DNA of 64,000 nt from Batkoa obscura. Its lineage: Eukaryota; Entomophthoromycota; Entomophthoromycetes; Entomophthorales; Batkoaceae. Under the pieces are notes generated by a model that saw nothing but the letters and a program-made list of their open reading frames with translations, was not told the DNA's origin and made no database searches. The stretch is taken from contig JASVEC010000074.1 in the NCBI GenBank assembly GCA_030770535.1, positions 31,343 through 95,342 of the forward strand, in the 5' to 3' direction. How positions within the stretch are numbered: the stretch's first letter is position 1; each line of letters starts with the position of its first letter. Both the position numbers and the translations under genes were made by a program. Below, piece by piece: positions 10,985 to 22,836 of this stretch.

Positions 10985-11786
10985 ATTCAATAATAAGAAG
11001 ATATCGTTGTTATTGAGTTCTATTGAACAGTAACATGCAACAAAATCAAATATCATGTTTCCAAAATATATTGTTTCAATTAAACAACTTAATAAAGTAG
11101 TGTATTAAATTGTTACTAATCAAAAATATTAAAGAACACTATGCATATAAATTCTTAGATGTTATATAAAATTACTAAATATAGAACATAATTTAGTTTG
11201 TTTTGTAGGCTATAGATGGTATTTTGTAACTAAATACTTTAGGAAAGTAACATTATCATATTTGAGATAGATTGGTACTTTTTTTTAAAGTATAAAAAGT
11301 AGTTGATTTCTCTCATTATCAAATTATATTAATTATTATCTCTTGAAGAGTTAAATAAATTTGCAAATCAAACATTACTATAACTATAACTACAATGTAC
11401 CGTTCTATTCTTTTAATTACTGCCTTTGTATCCACTGCTCTTTCAGCTGGTGTATGTACTTCTAAAGCACCAGGAAATGATTTTTCATCCGATATCCATG
11501 AATGTATGGTTAAATTAGCACCAGCTGGTGTAAGAGATGGTGCTGCTGGTAGATGTCAATGTTGGTTTACTCCTAACATTGGAGAAAGTTACAACTTATT
11601 TGAACGTATTTTACTAAGTGATGTAGTTAGTGCTATGCCTGATTGTAATGCTGGTGCTTCTCAAAACTGGCAAGGATTTGATATCGTTTCTTATGCTTGT
11701 CATGAATAAGTGGAGATGAGAAATAATGAATTTGATATTTATTATTTTAAATTTGTTTGACTTTTAATAAATGTTAATATCCCTTT
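10985..11786 (+). repeat. Palindrome P2, right arm (802 bp)
   Basis: Mirror of 9587-10388, ending GTTAATATCCCTTT. Several bases that differ from P3 (for example CAAACATTAC before the gene and GCATG near the loop) are the same in both P2 arms. Confidence 0.9.
11395..11709 (+). CDS. Secreted six-cysteine protein, P2 right copy (104 aa)
   Basis: Same protein as 9664-9978, transcribed outward from the loop. The TATAAAAA box at 11291-11298 sits about 104 bp before the ATG. The nucleotide sequence of the coding region mirrors the left copy with no difference seen. No intron is present. Having both arms supply an intact gene with its own TATA box suggests both copies can be expressed, doubling dosage from one unit. 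Confidence 0.88.
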   Translation: MYRSILLITAFVSTALSAGVCTSKAPGNDFSSDIHECMVKLAPAGVRDGAAGRCQCWFTPNIGESYNLFERILLSDVVSAMPDCNAGASQNWQGFDIVSYACHE

Positions 11787-11852
11787 CAATTGTTTAGATT
11801 ATATTATTACTTATTTTAATTATTTGGCTTTAAACTCAATATTATCAATATA

Positions 11853-11953
11853 TGGGGATGTATTTTTGTATTTAAGAATTTTACTAATAATTTTTCCACT
11901 CAAATGATGCTTAAAAGATGGAAAAAGTAATGAAGCCAAAAAAAACACTCCCA
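11853..11953 (+). mobile_element. MITE-like element just right of P2
   Basis: Full copy flanked by TA on both sides, starting only 66 bp outside the P2 right end. Confidence 0.85.
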
Positions 11954-12026
11954 TATACTTTTGTTATTTTTATAAATTTCATTAGAATTCATAAAACTTA
12001 AAAATATACAATTTTCTGACTATACA

Positions 12027-12060
12027 TGGGGATGTATTTTTTTGCTTAATAATTAATTTT
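12027..12060 (+). mobile_element. Truncated MITE-like element
   Basis: Only the first 25-35 bases (TGGGGATGTATTTTTTTGC onward) can be recognised; the right part is gone. Confidence 0.55.
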
Positions 12061-13015
12061 GGAATATCTTCACATCTTCCGACTACAAAATACAATTTAT
12101 CTAACTTAATACATCACTGTAATACTTATACATTGTAATCTCCGCTAAAGCAACCAATTCAAGCAAATAGGTTCAACAACAGGATAACAAAATCCAAAAA
12201 ACCCAACTTATAAATCTTAAGAGTTGTAATCCCTCAAAAAAAGATCACTTTTGTTTAACATACCAAGCTTATTAGCTTCTGGTTCGTATCGCATTTTTTC
12301 AAGCTCAATTAACTTGAATTTAAAAAAACTTAAATTTCTCTTAGATATAGAACAATTCAAATCTTAAACTCAGCTTTAAAATTCTGATAATACCAACCAT
12401 TCAAGATGAATTTGGCCTTTTTAATGTAATGATTACAAACAAGGGATTTAAATCAAGTTACTTAATAGCTCTTCATTTAATTCCTACTTCTAGCCTATAA
12501 AGATACATAATCAAACTCATTCGATTGGCTAATTACTGACATTGACTACTAATCAATTACTTGATATTATTGCTTCCATTAACTAATTCTTGGGACAAGC
12601 AGTTTCTTTTTTATTAAAAAATACCAAATTTATACTAAACTTCTTTATTTCTATTTTTCCTTTATATTGGTCAATAGATTTCTCATGATAACATCAAACA
12701 GAGAACATTAAAATACATTTATTTCAAAACTTGGCTTGACACTTTATCCATTTATTCATTACTCACTATTCAAAACTCCAAACCTAGAACTTTCAACCAT
12801 ATTTTGAAATATGTTTATTTAGCCTTCATTTCACTTAATAATCGCTTATAAACACAAGCCTTTTTTTTAAATGATTCGTTTGTCCATTATTTGAAACATT
12901 GACTATATTTTTATTGTTCTATTCCTCAACCTTTTACATTGAATTCAAAATCCACTCATTTTTTAAAATCATACAATTACTTACTACTCCCATAACTAAC
13001 GTCTTCATTAGTATC
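12061..13015. other. Intergenic, nothing assignable
   Basis: Slightly less AT-rich than average but with stops in all frames. No gene, tRNA or repeat was recognised. Confidence 0.4.
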
Positions 13016-13113
13016 TGGGGGTGTTTTTTTGGCTTCATTATTTTTTCCATCTTTTAAGCAGTATTTCAGCGAAAAAATTATTAGCAAAATTCTTAAACAA
13101 AAAAACATCCCCA
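13016..13113 (-). mobile_element. MITE-like element with TC flanks
   Basis: Full minus-orientation copy (TGGGGGTGTTTTTTTGGC to CATCCCCA). The flanking dinucleotide is TC on both sides, so the target duplication of this family may not be limited to TA. Confidence 0.82.
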
Positions 13114-14143
13114 TCTACTTTTTAGCTAATTAAAAGACATTAGGTCAAGGTAAAAACTTTGGGACTAATTTACAAAAAATTGATATAAGCTTTAGTTTTT
13201 TAGTCTAACTCTATCACTATCTTACACACAGTTTTTTGTATCTTCTCACTGTATTAATCTAATTACAATCCTTTTAGAAATCAAAATTAACTAGATAAAT
13301 GCTCCTTTTTCTGACTCTTTTAATATGAAAAAGTAGTTGAGATCAAAGTCTTTTTTGAATATTGCATAGGGAGAAAATAAAGTAAATTTGAAAATAGTGT
13401 CTAAAATTTGAAAATATTGAAATATTTAAAATGATTTTTATATAATGAAATCCAACAGGGGTATTTTATAAATTCTATTTATTTATGACTACTATTAGTT
13501 GTATCGTTGTTGCTTATTACAAAATTTAATATAATTAATATAGAAAGTTTTCTAAAGTTAATAAATTTATAATAAAATAAAATTCTAATGTTTTAATATT
13601 ATAGTATTTTGCAAATGTATATAGATTTCATCAAAATAAATCTTAATTTTTATCATTCCATATTAAATATTAATTTATAAAATTCAAAATAAAAGAAAAA
13701 TTATAGTATCAATTAATATAAAAATTAGTTATCAATTATTATTTGTCTTTTTTACAATAATTATTTCAGTAAGAGCTCTAAAAAATAAAAGATTTACCCA
13801 AAATAAAATCCTTTTTTAAGCTTAAAATGAAATCATTACTAAGCTCTAACCTCTACCTAATCATCCTTATTTTTTTTAAAATGATTTACTATTTGCATAC
13901 AAGATGACTTCAACCATCATGACTTTTTTGGTAAAGTTTTCAATTAGCGAGTTAAAGCCACTAGTTTAGTCCAGTTGAGCAAAATTATTGATTCAATTTA
14001 TTTTTTTTATAAAAAAAGCTTCTATTGGCACCAAAATTTAGGACTAGTTTTGTGCTCAAAGGGTCAAAAAAGCTTCAATTTAACTTGAATTTGAGTTTTG
14101 TTTATTTATTATTTTAATACCAAAAAAAATCGATCCCAAATCA
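13114..14143. other. Upstream region of the INTS9-like gene
   Basis: AT-rich spacer of about 1 kb. No gene is visible; it presumably holds the promoter of the gene starting at 14144, but no clear TATA box at a convincing distance was found. Confidence 0.4.
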
Positions 14144-16784
14144 ATGCAATTACAAAATCTAGCTAAAAGTCCCACTGCTGGTTTACAAGCCCATTTAATT
14201 ACAGTAGGTAATTACCGAATCCTATTAGATTGTGGATTAAGTCAGCGTAATTCTTCTTATATAACTACTCCCTCTTTGCCCATACCAACTTTGGGCTTAT
14301 CAGATTTATTATCTTTTTTAAATGAAAAAGTGGAAATAGAAAGCATTGATTTAATCTTAATATCCAATTATCAATTTTGTTTAGCATTGCCTTTTATTAC
14401 CGAATACACCAAGTTTAAAGGAAAAATATTGGCTACAGAGCCAACGAGATATTTTTGTGGGTAAGAATTCAATATTTGTTTATGTCGATTATGGCGTTGA
14501 TGAAGTGTTTTTAAATTAGGAAATTACTTGAAGAAGTGGCATTGTTGTTTCAAAATAAAAATGAGATGAATGAAAATGGCAATGAAGGAAGGTAAGTAAT
14601 TTATCCTGTTTTTCAAGATAATTGATTAGATTTAATTGATATTGATTATAATTGAATTTAGTTATTATACATGGGATAAAAATGATATGAATCGAAAAAA
14701 AGAGGAAGGTTTATTTTATTATAATTGTATGTATACTTTTGAAGAAGCAAAATTAAGTCATAAGAAGATTCAAACATTGAGTTACAGACAGAAGATGGTA
14801 AGTCTAAAAGATAGATTTTTATTTCCTTTTTTGATTTGTTGATTAAATGATTGAATAATGATTATTAACGTAATTCTTCTTATAGAATTATTACCAAGAA
14901 CTTTATATTACTCCCTTTTGTTCAGGTTATAGTTTAGGTGCTTGTAACTGGTTAATAGAATATCAAGAAATAGCTGTAAGTTTATTAGTGTTAATAATAT
15001 AGTAATAGACTAATCAGATATTAATATAGTTTGGTTATATTTCTAGCTCTAGTCTAATTAATAATAATCCTAATAATCGACTAAAATTTCATAATGCTAA
15101 AATGGATTTCAATATCTTTAATTTAGCTAATCAAATTTTATTTAAAGATAATTTGTCCAATTTAAATTTGGAAAATTGTCATCCAATAGTTAATTTAGAC
15201 AAACTAGTTAATGAAATTAGTAAGTTTTATTATATATTGTATATTATTATATGATTTGTTCTTTTATTTATATGTTAATTTAATTTAATTTAGGAATTGA
15301 TTTAGAAAATAATAAAATGGTAATAATACCTTCTTTAATTATGGGTATTACTTTTGATATATTGGAGGCTATAGCATTTAAATTAATCAATACGAATTGG
15401 GGCTCTAAATTAGAAAAAACACCAATATTAGTTATATCACCAAGTGCAGAATATAATTTAAGATATGCTAATATTTGTGCTGAATGGTAGTTAATTACAA
15501 AACTAATTTTTATTAATATATTGACTTATTATAATTAGGATGAATAGTGATTATCAAGATAATTTAAGAAGAGGGGAATCAGCCTTTTTATTTAGTCGAT
15601 TGATTGAAAGAGAAGATATCAAAATAGTTAAAGATCATCAAGAAAGTTCTGTAGCTTCAAGTATTGAAACAGGGGAAGGAATAATTATATTGTGTAGTTA
15701 TCCTAATTTAAATAATAATATTATTAACGATTTAATTAATTTAAAATATAAAAGAAATATTTGTATTAAATATTGGGATGGAATGTTTCTTCCTAAAAAA
15801 GAATTAAGTAAAGATATTAATTTTTTTGAATCTGAAATTAAAGTGGATATTAAGCTAACTATTTATCAAATTGTTCAATTAATTATCAATCATAGTAATA
15901 CATTAAATAAAGTTATATTACCTAAAATAATGAAGAATGAAATACAAAATAGTATCTTAAATGAAAGCGAAATTCAAATATTATTCGAAGATTACGAAAG
16001 TGACTATTTATTAACAGAGAATAATAATTTAAATAATCAATTAAGATGTAGTTATTTTAAATTTGGATTAATGAATTTAAAATATGCCCAAACATTAAAA
16101 TTAATTAAAAATCAAAAAAATCAAACAGCAACGTATTTAAAAGGTAATTTAAATTGTAAAGACAATTTATTTTTATTAGGAGAAAAAAATCAATTAAATA
16201 AAGAATATAAAAAGATTTTAAATAATAACAATAGCATTAATGAAATGGAAAATCAAATTATTATTAAACAAGATTATTTACCTTTTATGGGTTTTAATAA
16301 AATACATTTGAATGAATTATGTACTCATTTAAATAGTTGCGGTATTAAAACAGAAGTTTTAGAATTGAATGAAGAGAATATAGATAATAAAGAAAAACCA
16401 ATTGTTAATAACGCTATTACGATTGATTGTTTAATGTTAAATTGTCAGCTTGAATTTACTTTAGAAAGCATCATTATCTATAGTGAAGATATTATTATCA
16501 GTAATAAATTAAGTCATATGATCTACACTTACTTAAATCAAAAAATTATTCAACCAATTAAATTACAATATCAATTAGGGAAAGCAGACAATAACAATAA
16601 TAATATCAATGACAATAACAATCATAATAATAATAAGGGACTGAATAATATTCATAAATTAAGATCGCCAAATACAAATATCAATGGGAATGGGATAGGT
16701 AATAATAAAAATAGGTTTAGAAATCGTAATAGAGGTGGGAATAGTAATGGTTATAGAGGTCGTAGGCAACAAAGAGAGGAATAA
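14144..16784 (+). CDS. INTS9: Integrator complex subunit 9 homologue (7 exons)
   Basis: I read exons 14144-14460, 14520-14591, 14662-14797, 14886-14975, 15030-15219, 15294-15486 and 15539-16784. They are joined by six GT-AG introns of 52-88 nt with phases that fit throughout, giving about 747 aa. Family match: a metallo-beta-lactamase/beta-CASP fold with the IntS9-type phrases GLQAHLITVGNYRILLDCGL at the start, LILISNYQFCLALPFITEYT, ATEPT, SGYSLGACNWLIEYQEIAFG and ISPSAEYN...CAEWM. As in known IntS9, the zinc-binding HxHxDH motif is absent (SNYQFCLALP at that spot), so it should be the inactive partner of the IntS11 nuclease in nuclear snRNA 3'-end processing. About the last 65 residues are Asn-rich and end in an Arg/Gly tail (RNRNRGG, YRGRRQQREE) that lies beyond the usual family length of roughly 650. 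CPSF100 is the main alternative, less likely from these phrases. Confidence 0.88.
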
Positions 16785-17150
16785 AGGAGAGACTAAAATG
16801 AAATGAAATGAGATGGAAGTTTATTTATATTGTTTGTATTGGAAATTGAAAAATGAAATAAAAAATAATGATTTTATACTTTATTATTGTTATTAATTTT
16901 TATTATTATTAAAAAAATATAGAAATATATATTTTGTTAAACATACTTGTTCAAAAACTAAAATAAACAAGGATCAGATAATCTAACGAAATATAAAAAT
17001 GAGGTTGAATTTAGTAAAACCAGATAGAAGGGAGAGACTATATACCCAATTGATGCCAAATGAGGACTTGAGGGCATTTGTAAAGGCATGCAAACCATCT
17101 TAACAAGGGTAACCCAATTTAAGAAAAAAGATTCATTGGAAGAAGCAATA
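16785..17150. other. 3' flank of INTS9-like gene
   Basis: Non-coding, with short A/T runs that may include the polyadenylation region. Nothing else is seen. Confidence 0.4.
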
Positions 17151-17250
17151 TGGGGATATATTTTTGTGTTTAAGAATTTTACTAATAAATTTTCCGCTTA
17201 AATAGCGCTTAAAAAATGGAAAAAATAATGAAGTAAAAAAAAACACTCCA
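17151..17250 (+). mobile_element. MITE-like element
   Basis: Full plus-orientation copy with a diverged right end (AACACTCCA); the flanks no longer match clearly. Confidence 0.78.
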
Positions 17251-17424
17251 ATGTTATAGTTTTGAAGTTAGAGTTACAAAAGTTTCAATGAAAGACTCAT
17301 ACAACAGATAACGGAAACAATGCTTGAATATAATTTAGGAAGCTTGAGGTAAAATTATTGACCCTGTGCAAATCTAGGTTTTAGGATTGTGGTTTTAGAC
17401 GAGGACCTTTGAGAAAAGGAATCT

Positions 17425-17510
17425 GATTTTTTTATTTCATTTGTCAAATTTTTAAATACAATTGACTGAAAAAGTAGCCAGTAAAATCCTTTAATAAAAA
17501 AATACCATCA
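17425..17510 (-). mobile_element. Decayed MITE-like element
   Basis: Recognisable only from the order of blocks (TTTATTTCATTTGTC, then AAATTTTTAAATA, then GTAAAATCCTTTAATAAAAAAATACC). It is an old minus-orientation copy. Confidence 0.45.
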
Positions 17511-17713
17511 TATGAGATATCTTTTTCCTTTCATTTAATTATCAATTTTCTAGCGCTATTGAACAGAAAACAAATTAGCCCTTTCTATCCTATAGACGAA
17601 ATTTCTCGCTATGGCTTTTTTCCAAAGATTAGTTATGACAAGATTAATTGTCCATAAGGTCGAAAGGATTGACTAAAAAAGACATGCTGATAGATCAAAG
17701 AAACAAGAACTAA

Positions 17714-18754
17714 TTATTGAACCATATTAAAAGCCAACTTCTTATTGGAACTAAAAATCCAATTATACCAAACTCCCATTAAATAATAGAAATCCCTCTT
17801 TGTAGGTTCATGTAACAAGACCAAAAATAATGGATTGACTAAATTAATACAATTGATAGTGATTGCAAGTATCGCATCCGCTACTCTATCCCTTTCTCTA
17901 AATTGAATTATTTCAGATAAAGTGACAATTACATAAGGTAAGATAGTACATAAATAAAAAAATAATAAACATGTCATTTTAATTAATATACTTATACTTT
18001 GTCGAGTATTTCTTTTTTTGATATTGTAATTATGCATACGGTCTATATGGCCAATTGAGGCTGGTGTAGTTGAAGCGGAAATACCACTTTGTCCATCAAT
18101 ATTGTTACTCTCCATAGTAAATTGATATTGGTTTAATTTTTGCACAAATCTTAATGTAATGAACACATAAAAAATAGTCAAAGCAATGACTTGTAATCCA
18201 TACATCACTGTTGTTACAATGAGATAAGTTAAATCAAACTTATTATTTAGATCTGAAGGTTGACACCAGACAATTGCCCCTAATGGTTTCCATTCTGTAA
18301 ATACCAATGCCAATGCACTTAATACACCACAAAACACTATATAGCCTACTGTTATCCAAGCAAACACTTGTATATCTACATTCCATCCTAGTACAATTTT
18401 AAAATATCTTAAACTAGCTAATAGGGTAACTAATCCAATACTTAACATAATTGAAAAGGAGTTAATAAACATAGAGACAGCACACCATGTAGGATCAAAT
18501 AGTATAAGTTTATCGGTGGAAAAACGAATACTGGTATGGATCACGCCCCAAAGAGCATATACCAAGTCGGCGAGGGTAATGAGACGAACGAGTTGAAGGT
18601 CAAATGCTTTACTATGGTTTTGTTTAATGAAGGCGAGGTAAATCACAATGAAATTAAGAATGAGAGAGAGGTTACAGATGACATTGATTAAGATGCTAGT
18701 GATGTAGTTGAGGTATCGGAGGGTATCAGGCGGAAATGTAAGGGTAGGGCCCAT
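17714..18754 (-). CDS. Seven-helix receptor, class-A-like, copy 1 (346 aa)
   Basis: Predicted plasma-membrane G-protein-coupled receptor; ligand unknown. Seven hydrophobic segments are visible at roughly residues 14-38, 53-75, 88-113, 127-150, 172-199, 257-282 and 294-314. A Cys before helix 3 (TWCAV) and one in the loop before helix 5 (VWCQP) are placed to form the usual disulphide. LRY stands in the D/ERY position after helix 3 and NPLFLVLL resembles the NPxxY motif of helix 7, followed by a short tail. The third inner loop is Ser/Thr/Asn-rich. I start at ATG 18754 because it gives the same length as the paralogue at 21796-22836 and matches its beginning; the longer frame opens only with TTG. 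Blocks of near-identity with the paralogue alternate with diverged blocks. Confidence 0.85.
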   Translation of the reverse strand: MGPTLTFPPDTLRYLNYITSILINVICNLSLILNFIVIYLAFIKQNHSKAFDLQLVRLITLADLVYALWGVIHTSIRFSTDKLILFDPTWCAVSMFINSFSIMLSIGLVTLLASLRYFKIVLGWNVDIQVFAWITVGYIVFCGVLSALALVFTEWKPLGAIVWCQPSDLNNKFDLTYLIVTTVMYGLQVIALTIFYVFITLRFVQKLNQYQFTMESNNIDGQSGISASTTPASIGHIDRMHNYNIKKRNTRQSISILIKMTCLLFFYLCTILPYVIVTLSEIIQFRERDRVADAILAITINCINLVNPLFLVLLHEPTKRDFYYLMGVWYNWIFSSNKKLAFNMVQ

Positions 18755-21700
18755 TTTTTTGTTTTGTTTGGTTATTGTAATTATATACTGATTAATATGT
18801 TTCAAAATAACAAAAAAGATATGTTTATTTTATCGTCGTAGTTGAATAAAAGACTTTAAAAGTCAAAATGGAGTTGTATATCAAAACGGTTTTATAATAT
18901 TGTTAACAATGATTTTTAATTTTAAATAAAAAATTTAAAAAAGTTATGATAAATTCTAGTTTATTTTAAACTACAGCTGTTTTTTATATTAGAGAATATT
19001 TCTTTACAATGCTAATTATTCATGCAAACTATTTAAAAATGATACCAATTTTTTTGTACTATAATTTTTACGAACATGCTACATAAGTTGAAACATTAAC
19101 TTTTAACCATAATAGACGTTTTAATTTTTTATTTATAGTAGTAATTTAAGGAGCTTATTAATCATATAAATCCTTGACCAAACTGTATATCAAAATTAAG
19201 AACTACTGCCATCATATTGAAAAGTAAAACTGTAACTTGACCCTCTCCTTTTTAAAGCATTTAGTATCATTTAATAAAAATGTTTATATTTGGTATATAG
19301 AAACTAAATCTGATTTTTAATAAAAATAGCTTTCTTGAATAAACACTAATAACAAACTTAAATTTGATTATTCTTCAATTATGTAACCTTTCATTTCTAT
19401 GGTTTTGAAAATTTAGTTAAAAATATGAAAAACAGTCACTTAGTTTTATTACTTTTACGGTTTTATGTTTGTTTTTCTATCCACTCAACTATATATTATT
19501 ATAATAACAATATAACATCAATAGTCCATTGAATAGTCATAGTTTGTTACTAAATCCTTTCGCTATTATCTCTTTGAATAAGAAACTAATTCTATCCCAA
19601 TCATTTCCATCTTAATATTAAGTCAGACCATTAATGCTAATATAACTCATGGGCCTTAAAAAAGTAGTAAAAATATAGCTAGAACAAAAAATATTCTTAA
19701 TGTCTAAAAACAAAGCCTATTTTGAAGTAACTATTTAAATTGCTGCGGTTATCTTTTTTGTTGTTTTTTGATACGCTATATGATACCAGCATGAATCATC
19801 TGGCCTAATAGTAAGCCTCACTTTATCTTTTTTTAATTACTTGAATTTTATAGCTTACTGAAATAACGTTACTTCTTCATAGAGTTATCCAGCCATCTTA
19901 TTCACTTATCAATGTTTTAAATAAAGTAGAAATTCACAAACTTGGATATTATAGGAATTTGAATACGAAACTTAACTGCATTTAAAAGTATACAGTTTAG
20001 TGATTTTTTTACTGATCTTATCTATTCTTAGCTTTAAAAAGTAATAAGGTCTTATAGTTTTTAAAATTAGAACTGAATTGAATTAAGTTAATATTTTTCG
20101 ATCAATCACTGAAACTAAATAGTTTGAATTAGTTTTCTTTTTCATTCACTTGATTATATAATCTATCAAGGTAATGCTAATCTTCTGTAAAGATTCAAAC
20201 ACTATTTATTGTTTTAGGTAAAAATGATACTACTAAAGTAATTTGAATGTGACTTCTCTTACATAGCTTGAAGGTTTAGTAAAGTAAGAGTAAGAAAATG
20301 ATTAGTTAAATCGTAACTACAAAGCTACATTTAGTTTATAATACTTTTAAATTATATAAGAGAAGCCATATTTAGATTACTTTGATAATAGCTAATCTAA
20401 CAACTTTAATATCAAAACTCATGGTATCAAAATTAAATTAGAGTTAATGTTAGTAAGCTGAGCTCTAATATACCTTTACTAAAGTCAATATATAAACGTG
20501 CTTTTTCATATTGTTATTTTGTTTTCCTTATACAACATAAATACAAAAAAATCATACTCATCAAACAATGCAAACAACTTTTCATTTTTTTTGATTACAT
20601 GATTTACTGAGGTAGTGCTACTACTTCACAAAAATTCAACCACTTTATCCACTTATTACTATCTTAAATGAAAATACTACTTAGCCTAAAACTTTATTAA
20701 AACCCAATGGCACTTAAAATTATATCTACAGTCACTATAAAAATAGTTCCGAGAGCTCAAACATATATATCCAAATATTATTTTTTATAATTAAGATGAA
20801 AAATAATAATTAAAAGCATTCAAATCTTTGAGCTCTCTGAGCTATTTTACGGCAATGTATAGCAAAATCTGACAAAACAAGAGGCCCCTATTGCTAAAAT
20901 TTTGTTAGTATAAATTGTTTGCAGATTTCAAAGTAGAATGAGCTCTTTAAGTGTTACTACACGTTTTCAAATCCTATTGTTTCAATGTTAATAGTCTTAA
21001 TAGTTTATAGCACCTTTGTTTAAAATAAATCATGATATAAAGTAGTTTCTAAAGTAATTTAATCTTTTTATTAAAAAAACAATTAGCAGTAATAGCAGTT
21101 ATACTTTTTAGAATTTTTTTTCTTTGGAACCAACTACTATTTTACAACTAATAGCTTCCACTATTGCAATTTATTACAGTATCCCTTATTAAAAAACCTT
21201 TGCTTGTTTTAAAAATTAGTTTATTTTTTTGAATTTTTTATGCATTAAACTCATGGTCTAGGATATTCTTGGAAATTTATGTTTTTTAATTGATGCTGCT
21301 CTCTTATCTCTTAGTTATCTTTAAGTCCTTCTATCTAGATTTGGATTTACTTTCAGTACAGCCTTTATTGAATCAGTCCTGTGGAGCACTTACTATTTAC
21401 ATTGTGAACATTCTGCCAAAGATGCGGATACTGATTTATCAGCTACAAATTTCTTTGTAGAATAGCGCATAGCATGATCGATTGTAACTTATTTAACTTC
21501 TTCATGGTGTAACTGTAACTCTTAAAGGAAACAAGAGAGAGTCAGTTAGTCCTAGGCTTTTTTCTTGCTGTATCATTGATTTAGTTATAATAAATAAAAT
21601 ACTTGCCTGAAAGGGTCTAGGGCTTCCAAAAAAACAAAAATTCTTAATTTTTAAAAATATTACCAACTATTATTGATATCCTGTTTATTTATAATCAATA

Positions 21701-21795
21701 ATTTAAAAAAAGAATGTATGCTTTATTATACTTTTTTACGTATTATTGAATTTTATTGTTATTAAAAAAGGGTCATTAGAAAAAACTTCAACTAC
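18755..21795. other. 3-kb spacer between the two receptor genes
   Basis: No intact gene. Parts (for example about 18880-19060 and 19330-19470) resemble the region upstream of the second receptor (22980-23170 and 23440-23580), with many changes. The spacer is therefore the old upstream half of a tandem duplication of about 4.08 kb. Confidence 0.5.
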
Positions 21796-22836
21796 CTACT
21801 GAACCACAGTAAAAGCCAACTTCTTATTGGAACTAAAAATCCAATTATACCAAACTCCCATTAAATAATAGAAATCCCTCTTTGTAGGTTCATGTAACAA
21901 GACCAAAAATAATGGATTGACTAAATTAATACAATTGATAGTGACTGCCAATACAGCATCCGCTACTCTATCCCTTTCTCTAAATTGAATTATTTCAGAT
22001 AAAGTGACAATTACATAAGGTAAGATAGTACATAAATAAAAAAATATTAAGCAGGACATTTTTACCAATATACTTGTGCTTTGTCGATTGTTTCTTTTTT
22101 TGATATTGTAATTATGCATATGATCCATGGAGCCTATAGAAGTTGGTGTAGTTGAAGCGGAAATACCACTTTGTCCATCAATATTGTTACTCTCCATAGT
22201 AAATTGATATTGGTTTAATTTTTGCACAAATCTTAATGTAATGAACACATAAAAAATAGTCAAAGCAATGACTTGTAATCCATACATCACTGTTGTTACA
22301 ATTAAATAAATCAAATCAAATTTGTTATCCAAATTCCATGGTTGACACCAAACAGCGGCACCTAATGGTTTCCATTCTGTAAATACCAATGCCAATGCAC
22401 TTAATACACCACAAAACAATACATAACCCACAGTAACCCAAGCAAACATCTTAGCTTCCCCATTCCATCCCAATACAATTTTAAAATACCTCAAGCAAGC
22501 TAACAAAGCTACCAGTCCTATACTTAACATAATTGAAAAGGAGTTAATAAACATAGAGACAGCACACCATGTAGGATCAAATAGTATAAGTTTATCGGTG
22601 GAAAAACGAATACTGGTATGGATCACGCCCCAAAGAGCATATACCAAGTCGGCGAGGGTAATGAGACGAACGAGTTGAAGGTCAAATGCTTTACTATGGT
22701 TTTGTTTGATAAAAGCGATGTATATTACTATAAAGTTGAGGAGAAGCGAGAGGTTACAGATGACATTGATTAAGATGCTAGTGATGTAGTTGAGGCTAAG
22801 GAGGGAGTCGGATGGAGATGTGAAAGTAGGGTCCAT
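21796..22836 (-). CDS. Seven-helix receptor, class-A-like, copy 2 (346 aa)
   Basis: Tandem paralogue of 17714-18754, on the same strand and of the same length. It keeps the seven helices, the TWCAV and VWCQP cysteines, LRY after helix 3 and NPLFLVLL in helix 7. The differences cluster in the N-terminus (MDPTFTSPSDS), helix 4 and its approach (GWNGEAKMFAW), the loop before helix 5 (PWNLDNKFDLI) and part of loop 3. Long stretches elsewhere, including helices 2-3 and helix 5 to loop 3, look identical at DNA level. This is consistent with diversification of ligand-facing parts against a background of gene conversion. The frame is intact and the start codon is ATG. Confidence 0.86.
   Translation of the reverse strand: MDPTFTSPSDSLLSLNYITSILINVICNLSLLLNFIVIYIAFIKQNHSKAFDLQLVRLITLADLVYALWGVIHTSIRFSTDKLILFDPTWCAVSMFINSFSIMLSIGLVALLACLRYFKIVLGWNGEAKMFAWVTVGYVLFCGVLSALALVFTEWKPLGAAVWCQPWNLDNKFDLIYLIVTTVMYGLQVIALTIFYVFITLRFVQKLNQYQFTMESNNIDGQSGISASTTPTSIGSMDHMHNYNIKKRNNRQSTSILVKMSCLIFFYLCTILPYVIVTLSEIIQFRERDRVADAVLAVTINCINLVNPLFLVLLHEPTKRDFYYLMGVWYNWIFSSNKKLAFTVVQ

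Noticed and set aside
6013-11786. P1 and P2 as copies of one element
   Set aside because: Arms, loops, ends and proteins show no resemblance by eye; only the architecture is shared.
14636-14842. Separate 68-aa gene
   Set aside because: Its middle is exon 3 of the INTS9-like gene; both ends are intron sequence with GT and AG at the right places.
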